Below, one piece after another: positions 16,739 to 22,642 of a DNA stretch of 40,022 nucleotides. The stretch lies in contig JAHFED010000014.1 of assembly GCA_023248635.1 (NCBI GenBank), forward strand, positions 72,419-112,440, in the 5' to 3' direction. Source of the stretch: Myxococcales bacterium (GTDB lineage Bacteria > Myxococcota > UBA727 > VGSZ01). The notes under the pieces were generated by a model. That model did not search any database. It had not been told where the DNA came from and worked only from the letters and a program-made list of their open reading frames with translations. Position numbers and translations under genes: made by a program. Position 1 is the stretch's first letter, and every line of letters starts with the position of its first letter.

Positions 16739-16772
16739 AAAAAAAAGACGCCCGGGTTGTCCCGGGCGTCTT
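16739..16772 (-). terminator. Rho-independent terminator of the first cysteine-rich gene
   Basis: Read on the minus strand, a perfect 12-bp stem (arm aagacgcccggg, four-base loop) is followed by eight T residues, 18 bp after the stop of the cysteine-rich gene. On the plus strand it is followed by only two Ts, so it is a poor terminator for lgt. The stem begins with the same aagacgcc as the terminator of the neighbouring paralog. Confidence 0.88.
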
Positions 16773-16790
16773 GCAGTCAGGAGCCTCAGC

Positions 16791-18803
16791 TCAGCTCTGC
16801 CGGCGGCGTGCCATCACCAGGGTCAGCAAGCCCAGCAGGGCCGCAGACGAGACCGGCACACCGTGCGACGTCGAACGATCGCTCGAGCACTGGAGGTTGA
16901 TGTCTCCGGTGTTCACGTCGTTGTTGCTGCCGTTGCCGTTGCCGTTGCCGCCGTCCTCGCCTTCGCCCTCTTCGCCTTCGCCCTCTTCGCCTTCGCCCTC
17001 TTCGCCTTCGCCTTCCTCGCCTTCGCCTTCTTCGCCTTCGCCTTCTTCGCCTTGGCAATCGTTGACGTCGGTGCCCGGGGCGCAGAGATCCGGCTCATCG
17101 CATTCACCGTCGTCGAGGAAGCCGCACTCCTCGCTGAAATCCAACACACAGACGCTGTTGTCGGAAGCATCGGGGACGGCACCACCCACGCCACAGTGCG
17201 CGACCTCGCAGACGGCGGCTTCTGTCGACGCACAATCCACGTCGGTGAGGCCGCAGCCGCAGTCGCAGTCCCCGTCGCCGAAGGTGGCGGGGTTGCAGTG
17301 GTAGCCCGTGAGGTCCGTGCCGTCCTCGGCCTGGGCGGCAGCGCAGAAGGCGTTGTTGTCAGCGCTCACGACCGTGCCTTCGGGGCAAGCGCTCGCATCG
17401 CAGGAGCGGCTGCTCTCGTCGGAGCAGTCCGGGTCGTGTTGGAAGCAGCCGCAGTCGCAGCCATTGCCTGCGTTCAAGCCGTCGCACACCGAGGTGCCGG
17501 TGCCGTCGTCGACGCCGACAAAGAGGCACTCGGAGTGCTCATCGCCGCGGCACTCCCAGCCAGCTTCTTTGCTGCAGAACGCGGCGCAGCCGTCGCCGTC
17601 GTCGTTGTTGCCGTCGTCGCATTCTTCGCCGGCGGTGGTGCCGCTGGCGTCGCTGTCGATGATGCCGTCACCGCAACGAGGGGCTTCGCCGGCGAGGCGT
17701 TCGATCGTGCACACGTCGCTGCAGCCGTCGTCGTTGTCGCGGTTGCCGTCATCGCATTGCTCGGCAAAGAAGCTCTCGGTTTCGCCGTTGCCGCAGGGGT
17801 CTTGCGTCGGGTCGAGGAAGGCCGTGCAATCGGCCGTGCAACGCGTGCCGTCGCCGCCGTCGTCGCAACGTTCCGAGCCGCCGAACCAGTCGGTGAAATG
17901 ATCGCCGCAGCCGCCGGTGGCGGTGTTGACCGCCACGCAGTGGGAGTTGTCGTTGGCGTCGGGGACTGTGCCCTCGGCGCAGTGGTTGCGATTGGCGTCG
18001 CAGGAGGCCGCGCTGGCGCCGGCGACGAATTCGCCGCTCTCGTTAAAGTGGTCAACACAGTTGCCATCGACGCTGCCGCAGCCGCAGTCGCAGGCGTCGG
18101 GGCCCCGGAACTCTCCGGTGTAGGGGTCGGTGATGGAGGTGCTGTGCTGGGTTTGGTCGCAGGCGAAGTCAGAGCCAGCCGGCGCCTCCCAGGTGTCGTT
18201 GAGAACGTCGGGGGGAGCCTCGAGCTTGCAGCGGCTGCTGCAGCCGTCGCCGTCGTCGCGGTTTCCGTCAGCACACTCGTCGAAATCAGGATGGTCGCCG
18301 CAGACGCCCTCAGGGGGAGGCGCGGCCTCACAAAGGGCGTTGTTTTCGAGATTGATGACGCCCGCACACGTCAACTGGAAGTCGCAGACGGATGCCGAGT
18401 GAGGACTTTCGATCGCAACGGGGGGTTGGTCATCGGGGGGGTTGAAGGGGACAATGCAATCGGGATCGAAGGCGCCGCAGCCGCAGTCGCAGTCATTGGA
18501 GCGGCCGACGAAGTAGAAGCCGACAGGACAGGTCCATTCAGCGGGAGGGGTGGCGGAGACGCACTCGCCCGCGGAGGTGTTGATGAGACCGTTGCCGCCG
18601 CTGCCGTCGCTGCCGCCGTTGAACTCGAAGGTGGCGCCCGCACAGACCTCGCCGGCAGCGTCCCTGCCTTGGCGGTCCCGGCACACGACGATGGAGTTGT
18701 CGTTGCCGCTCACGACCGTGCACGGCTCGCCGATGGTGGCGGCCGCCGGCAGTGCAAAGGTGAAGAGACCGACAGACAGAGCGCCAAGAAATCTCATTGA
18801 CAT
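16791..18803 (-). CDS. Secreted cysteine-rich surface protein, copy 1 (DUF4215 repeats, MYXO-CTERM-like tail)
   Basis: A 670-residue secreted protein. The Sec signal peptide covers about 1-22 (cleavage near PAAA-T). The mature part is rich in Cys, Asp and Gly. It alternates Myxococcus cysteine-rich repeats (DUF4215; e.g. CDDGNRDNDDGCSDVC and CDDGNNDDGDGCAAFC) with four copies of a CDCGC module whose core is CDCGC[GF]xxDx[DN]C. A Gly/Glu linker (about 584-617) leads to a short segment with a single Cys, a hydrophobic helix and an MARRR end, as in MYXO-CTERM sorting tails cut by myxosortase. This suggests a cell-surface or released Ca-binding or adhesive protein; that role is inference. An RBS (GGGGAGA) stands 7 bases before the ATG. 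Residues from about 180 onward are the same as in copy 2 downstream; only the N-terminal quarter differs. Confidence 0.9.
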   Translation of the reverse strand: MSMRFLGALSVGLFTFALPAAATIGEPCTVVSGNDNSIVVCRDRQGRDAAGEVCAGATFEFNGGSDGSGGNGLINTSAGECVSATPPAEWTCPVGFYFVGRSNDCDCGCGAFDPDCIVPFNPPDDQPPVAIESPHSASVCDFQLTCAGVINLENNALCEAAPPPEGVCGDHPDFDECADGNRDDGDGCSSRCKLEAPPDVLNDTWEAPAGSDFACDQTQHSTSITDPYTGEFRGPDACDCGCGSVDGNCVDHFNESGEFVAGASAASCDANRNHCAEGTVPDANDNSHCVAVNTATGGCGDHFTDWFGGSERCDDGGDGTRCTADCTAFLDPTQDPCGNGETESFFAEQCDDGNRDNDDGCSDVCTIERLAGEAPRCGDGIIDSDASGTTAGEECDDGNNDDGDGCAAFCSKEAGWECRGDEHSECLFVGVDDGTGTSVCDGLNAGNGCDCGCFQHDPDCSDESSRSCDASACPEGTVVSADNNAFCAAAQAEDGTDLTGYHCNPATFGDGDCDCGCGLTDVDCASTEAAVCEVAHCGVGGAVPDASDNSVCVLDFSEECGFLDDGECDEPDLCAPGTDVNDCQGEEGEGEEGEGEEGEGEEGEGEEGEGEEGEGEDGGNGNGNGSNNDVNTGDINLQCSSDRSTSHGVPVSSAALLGLLTLVMARRRQS
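16801..18266 (-). repeat. 1,466-bp direct repeat, copy A (within first cysteine-rich gene)
   Basis: This tract appears identical to 19065-20530 at a constant offset of 2,264 bp; translations in several frames agree throughout. The similarity drops abruptly at both ends, inside the coding sequence on the 5' side and a few codons before the stop on the 3' side. Such sharp limits inside otherwise diverged paralogs suggest gene conversion or a recent recombination event. Confidence 0.93.
16955..17052 (-). repeat. Microsatellite-like tract encoding a Gly/Glu linker (copy 1)
   Basis: Repeats of tcgcct/tcgccc/ctt triplet mixtures on the plus strand, read on the minus strand as GEEGE units in the secreted protein. 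The linker precedes the C-terminal sorting region. Its repetitive DNA could change length by slippage without loss of frame. Confidence 0.85.
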
Positions 18804-18840
18804 TGTTCATTCTCCCCTGCGCGAGCGTTTTTCCCCCGCG

Positions 18841-18888
18841 CAGCAGAGACCGTAGATGCGCGCCCGAGGTGGGTGCAAACTTCCCGCA
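18841..18888 (-). promoter_or_regulatory. Conserved upstream element of cysteine-rich gene 1 (likely promoter)
   Basis: Two blocks, TGCGGGAAGTTTGC and GCATCTACGGTCTCTGCTG on the minus strand, are separated by 15 bases. Both blocks and the spacing recur exactly upstream of the paralog at 21064-21111, while the sequence between them differs. This is the pattern expected of a promoter with two contact sites. The sigma class is not clear; the fit to a housekeeping -35/-10 pair is weak. Confidence 0.55.
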
Positions 18889-19004
18889 AGCGCCGAGACA
18901 GATCGATCTCATTCAGGCCGCCCGCCGCAAGCCGACCTTCGCCCTGGGCTTGTCCTCCCCCGTCCCTCGTGAAAGTTGCCATCGGATCTGCTGAAGCCTG
19001 AAGT

Positions 19005-19034
19005 AAAAAAAAGACGCCGGCTGCCCGGCGTCTT
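19005..19034 (-). terminator. Rho-independent terminator of the second cysteine-rich gene
   Basis: On the minus strand a 10-bp perfect stem (arm aagacgccgg, loop of four) is followed by eight T residues, about 24 bp after the stop of the upstream copy-2 gene. Its outer stem and T tract match the terminator at 16739-16772, but the inner stem differs, so the two hairpins have drifted while staying functional. Confidence 0.88.
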
Positions 19035-19057
19035 GCAGTCACAAGGTTTGGTTCGCC

Positions 19058-21028
19058 TCAGCGACGGCGGCGTGCCATCACCAGGGTCAGCAAGCCCAGC
19101 AGGGCCGCAGACGAGACCGGCACACCGTGCGACGTCGAACGATCGCTCGAGCACTGGAGGTTGATGTCTCCGGTGTTCACGTCGTTGTTGCTGCCGTTGC
19201 CGTTGCCGTTGCCGCCGTCCTCGCCTTCGCCCTCTTCGCCTTCGCCCTCTTCGCCTTCGCCCTCTTCGCCTTCGCCTTCCTCGCCTTCGCCTTCTTCGCC
19301 TTCGCCTTCTTCGCCTTGGCAATCGTTGACGTCGGTGCCCGGGGCGCAGAGATCCGGCTCATCGCATTCACCGTCGTCGAGGAAGCCGCACTCCTCGCTG
19401 AAATCCAACACACAGACGCTGTTGTCGGAAGCATCGGGGACGGCACCACCCACGCCACAGTGCGCGACCTCGCAGACGGCGGCTTCTGTCGACGCACAAT
19501 CCACGTCGGTGAGGCCGCAGCCGCAGTCGCAGTCCCCGTCGCCGAAGGTGGCGGGGTTGCAGTGGTAGCCCGTGAGGTCCGTGCCGTCCTCGGCCTGGGC
19601 GGCAGCGCAGAAGGCGTTGTTGTCAGCGCTCACGACCGTGCCTTCGGGGCAAGCGCTCGCATCGCAGGAGCGGCTGCTCTCGTCGGAGCAGTCCGGGTCG
19701 TGTTGGAAGCAGCCGCAGTCGCAGCCATTGCCTGCGTTCAAGCCGTCGCACACCGAGGTGCCGGTGCCGTCGTCGACGCCGACAAAGAGGCACTCGGAGT
19801 GCTCATCGCCGCGGCACTCCCAGCCAGCTTCTTTGCTGCAGAACGCGGCGCAGCCGTCGCCGTCGTCGTTGTTGCCGTCGTCGCATTCTTCGCCGGCGGT
19901 GGTGCCGCTGGCGTCGCTGTCGATGATGCCGTCACCGCAACGAGGGGCTTCGCCGGCGAGGCGTTCGATCGTGCACACGTCGCTGCAGCCGTCGTCGTTG
20001 TCGCGGTTGCCGTCATCGCATTGCTCGGCAAAGAAGCTCTCGGTTTCGCCGTTGCCGCAGGGGTCTTGCGTCGGGTCGAGGAAGGCCGTGCAATCGGCCG
20101 TGCAACGCGTGCCGTCGCCGCCGTCGTCGCAACGTTCCGAGCCGCCGAACCAGTCGGTGAAATGATCGCCGCAGCCGCCGGTGGCGGTGTTGACCGCCAC
20201 GCAGTGGGAGTTGTCGTTGGCGTCGGGGACTGTGCCCTCGGCGCAGTGGTTGCGATTGGCGTCGCAGGAGGCCGCGCTGGCGCCGGCGACGAATTCGCCG
20301 CTCTCGTTAAAGTGGTCAACACAGTTGCCATCGACGCTGCCGCAGCCGCAGTCGCAGGCGTCGGGGCCCCGGAACTCTCCGGTGTAGGGGTCGGTGATGG
20401 AGGTGCTGTGCTGGGTTTGGTCGCAGGCGAAGTCAGAGCCAGCCGGCGCCTCCCAGGTGTCGTTGAGAACGTCGGGGGGAGCCTCGAGCTTGCAGCGGCT
20501 GCTGCAGCCGTCGCCGTCGTCGCGGTTTCCATCGCCACATTCATCGACGTCGGGGTGGTCGCCGCAGACGCCCTCAGGCGCAGGGGGGGCCTCGCAGACA
20601 GCATTGTTGTCGGTCGCTGGCACCCTGCCGTCGGTGCAGGCGCCGGTGAAGCCGCAGGCACGGCTGGAGCTCGCGGTAAACTGGCCCTCGGGATCGTCCC
20701 GACAGTCCAGATCGACGGCGCCGCAGCCGCAGTCGCAGCCGTCGGCGTCGCCCCCACCGTAGAAGTTGGGATTGCACGGGCCGGTCTGATTCGAGAGATC
20801 CCAGCTGTCTGGGAGGCAACGTCCGGTGCTGCCTTCGAAGCCATTGAAGTCGCCTCCGACGCACACTTCGCCGGCCGCCGTGGCGCCGGTGCTGTCCGTG
20901 CAGGCCTGGCGCAGCCCCTTTCCGTCGACGCTCCCAACAATGGTGCAATGTTCGCCCAATGTGGCCGAGGCTGGCAGTGCCAGACCGAAGGCTGCGATTG
21001 CGATGGCCCCAAGAAATCTCATTGACAT
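19058..21028 (-). CDS. Secreted cysteine-rich surface protein, copy 2 (DUF4215 repeats, MYXO-CTERM-like tail)
   Basis: A 656-residue paralog of the downstream gene at 16791-18803. The signal peptide covers about 1-22 (PASA-T). The N-terminal region has its own sequence but the same plan: CTIV, VCVGG, a CDCGC module (CDCGCGAVDLDC), and an ATDNNAVC end. From about residue 167 to the last few codons it is the same as copy 1, including DUF4215 repeats, three further CDCGC modules, the Gly/Glu linker, one Cys before the final hydrophobic helix and MARRRR. The two genes have similar leaders and RBSs and separate terminators, so they are tandem transcription units rather than one operon. The variable N-terminus on a constant C-terminus may change what the surface protein binds; that is inference. 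Confidence 0.9.
   Translation of the reverse strand: MSMRFLGAIAIAAFGLALPASATLGEHCTIVGSVDGKGLRQACTDSTGATAAGEVCVGGDFNGFEGSTGRCLPDSWDLSNQTGPCNPNFYGGGDADGCDCGCGAVDLDCRDDPEGQFTASSSRACGFTGACTDGRVPATDNNAVCEAPPAPEGVCGDHPDVDECGDGNRDDGDGCSSRCKLEAPPDVLNDTWEAPAGSDFACDQTQHSTSITDPYTGEFRGPDACDCGCGSVDGNCVDHFNESGEFVAGASAASCDANRNHCAEGTVPDANDNSHCVAVNTATGGCGDHFTDWFGGSERCDDGGDGTRCTADCTAFLDPTQDPCGNGETESFFAEQCDDGNRDNDDGCSDVCTIERLAGEAPRCGDGIIDSDASGTTAGEECDDGNNDDGDGCAAFCSKEAGWECRGDEHSECLFVGVDDGTGTSVCDGLNAGNGCDCGCFQHDPDCSDESSRSCDASACPEGTVVSADNNAFCAAAQAEDGTDLTGYHCNPATFGDGDCDCGCGLTDVDCASTEAAVCEVAHCGVGGAVPDASDNSVCVLDFSEECGFLDDGECDEPDLCAPGTDVNDCQGEEGEGEEGEGEEGEGEEGEGEEGEGEEGEGEDGGNGNGNGSNNDVNTGDINLQCSSDRSTSHGVPVSSAALLGLLTLVMARRRR
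19065..20530 (-). repeat. 1,466-bp direct repeat, copy B (within second cysteine-rich gene)
   Basis: Counterpart of 16801-18266. The boundary at 20530 falls after gtttcc, beyond which the two genes still align but with many differences. The boundary at 19065 falls three codons before the stop. Confidence 0.93.
19219..19316 (-). repeat. Microsatellite-like tract encoding a Gly/Glu linker (copy 2)
   Basis: Same length and sequence as the tract at 16955-17052, lying inside the shared 1,466-bp block. That such a slippage-prone tract is the same length in both copies argues that the block was homogenised recently. Confidence 0.85.
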
Positions 21029-21063
21029 TGTTCATTCTCCCCGGTCGGTATGTTTCCCCGACG

Positions 21064-21111
21064 CAGCAGAGACCGTAGATGCCCCCCCAATGTGCCCGCA
21101 AACTTCCCGCA
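21064..21111 (-). promoter_or_regulatory. Conserved upstream element of cysteine-rich gene 2 (likely promoter)
   Basis: Same two blocks and the same 15-base spacing as at 18841-18888, located about 36 bp before the start codon of copy 2. Conservation outside the coding region, with a diverged spacer, supports a regulatory role. Confidence 0.55.
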
Positions 21112-21634
21112 CCGAGCGAGACAGATCGGGACGTCCGGGCCTTTTGACGTCGAGAGATCAACCTCCCGAACGAGCGTTCCTTTCTAGGAACCCGCCTTGG
21201 ACGCGCGCAGCTGGGGGGTGTGAGCGATAGCGCTCACGGAACTTTGAGGTGGAGCGGCGGCGCGTGGCTTTGCCTGGCCGGCCTGAGAGCCGAGTTCGTG
21301 CGGGACATCACAACGCCCGGCCTCTCGCTGGCTGGTCGTACGATGAGGCGCCGCCTCCAACGGCCGAGCAACGTCGACACTCGTCGAACCCACGCGTGGC
21401 AAATGGATCGCCGGCCTTGCCGGAAACCAAGGGGGGGTGAGTCGGCTGGCATCGAACAAGTGCTTCCACGTTTGCGCCGCTGGCATCGAGCGACGTGGCA
21501 TCAACGGGGCCGCGTTGCTGAACGCGTCTTGGCTGTCGACGTCATGGCTGCTCGAAGTGCGAGGACCCGATGCGCCGCGACCCCGGTGCGGCCCGCGCCG
21601 AGCGCCGCTGCGACGACGACGCTTTCTCTGCGGC
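21112..21634. other. Intergenic region without recognisable gene
   Basis: About 520 bp between the promoter of cysteine-rich gene 2 and the end of the phytase-like gene. Open frames here on both strands give Arg/Pro-rich translations with no domain, no good RBS and no conserved look. A short hairpin (21220-21237) and a weaker one near 21176-21192 are the only structures seen. Confidence 0.6.
21220..21237. other. Short inverted repeat GTGAGCG-ATAG-CGCTCAC
   Basis: A perfect 7-bp stem with a four-base loop in noncoding DNA. It lacks a T tract on either strand, so it is not a typical terminator; an operator or a small structured element is possible. It may also be chance. Confidence 0.35.
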
Positions 21635-22642
21635 TCAGTGCGAGAGCTCGAGGACCACGGCCTTGCCCGCGTTCTTGTGGTCGTTTTCGAAGTCGAGCGC
21701 GACCCACAAGCGACCGAGTTGATCGAAGGCGAGGCCCTCGGGTTTGTCGTTCTTGCTGAGGTGCTTGCTCAGATCGATGGTCGAGACGACCTCGAGCTCG
21801 ACCTGCTCGAGCAAGCCCTGGCTGGCGGCGCGCGTCTGCTTCTTGATCGCCAGCTCCACGACGGTGCGCGACTGATCGCTCACGACGAGGATGTGCCCGG
21901 TCTTGGGATCGATGGCGACGTCGGCGACGTCGGGCAAGAGTTTCTTCGCGGCGTCGGGGATCGCGAGCGTGACTCCGGTGTCGAGGTCCGGGAGCTCATA
22001 GATGCCGATGCGGCGCGGGCTGCCCTCGTGGGCGCACACCAGCGCGTCGTGCTTGCCGCCGAGGACCTCCTTGGAGAGGAAGGTGAGCCCCTCCCAACCC
22101 TTGTTGGTCACGTCCTTGAGCTTGGGCAGGCGGCGGGCGTCGTCGGCATCTTTGAGCTCGAGCTTGCCGTCTTTGTCGTGACTGACGTCGTAGCGGTGCA
22201 CGCGGCGATCGCTCTCGTCGACGACCCAGACGTGCTTGCCTTTACTGTCGCTCGCGATGCCCTCGAGGTCGGCGCCCTTGTGCGGCTTCCCGAGGCTCTT
22301 GGGTCCTTTGTGCTCGCGCAGGCGCGCGATGCCGTCGTTGTCGTTCACCAGCAAGGTCTCGCCGCTCGGCAGGTGGGTGATGCCGCTCGCGGGGATGCCG
22401 ATGTCGACTTCGGCGACGATCTTCGCCCCCGTGATGCCCGGGGTCTTCGACGAGGCCTTCTGCAGGTTGTCGACGTCGACCTTGGTGATCTTCGGGAGGT
22501 GACCGGGCAGGTCCGCCGACGCCGTCGTCGACAACCCCTTCACGCCCTCGGTCTCGTTCGTGCCATGCGCCGCCTTGACGTCGCTGGTTTTGCCCGCGCG
22601 CGTCGGGGTGAACAGCGGCTTGGGGCCGACCGTCTGGCTCAC
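21635..22642 (-). CDS. SdiA-regulated / phytase-like beta-propeller protein
   Basis: A 335-residue protein. Residues about 75-335 show repeated propeller-like blades: ITHLPSGETLLVNDNDGIARL, ADLEGIASDSKGKHVWVVDES, GWEGLTFLSKEVLGG, VADVAIDPKTGHILVVSDQS and KPEGLAFDQLGRLWVALD. The repeated 'EGL/EGI..D..G..WV..' pattern is that of the SdiA-regulated and esterase-like phytase domains. No signal peptide is evident, unlike secreted phytases, so the substrate is unknown. The chosen GTG start overlaps the stop of the 928-residue protein gene by four bases (GTGA), which favours it over an in-frame ATG 63 bases upstream. The N-terminal 60 residues look disordered. It is the last gene of a three-gene set that follows the FHA activator gene. 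Confidence 0.7.
   Translation of the reverse strand: MSQTVGPKPLFTPTRAGKTSDVKAAHGTNETEGVKGLSTTASADLPGHLPKITKVDVDNLQKASSKTPGITGAKIVAEVDIGIPASGITHLPSGETLLVNDNDGIARLREHKGPKSLGKPHKGADLEGIASDSKGKHVWVVDESDRRVHRYDVSHDKDGKLELKDADDARRLPKLKDVTNKGWEGLTFLSKEVLGGKHDALVCAHEGSPRRIGIYELPDLDTGVTLAIPDAAKKLLPDVADVAIDPKTGHILVVSDQSRTVVELAIKKQTRAASQGLLEQVELEVVSTIDLSKHLSKNDKPEGLAFDQLGRLWVALDFENDHKNAGKAVVLELSH

Noticed and set aside
16401-18800. 799-residue plus-strand open frame opposite cysteine-rich gene 1, and a 632-residue one opposite copy 2
   Set aside because: Their translations are low-complexity Ala/Val strings that mirror Cys/Asp/Gly codons on the other strand. The minus-strand proteins have signal peptide, repeats, RBS and terminators.
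21220-21759. 179-residue plus-strand open frame in the 21.1-21.6 kb gap
   Set aside because: The Arg-rich translation lacks any motif, has no good RBS and runs antisense into the phytase-like gene.
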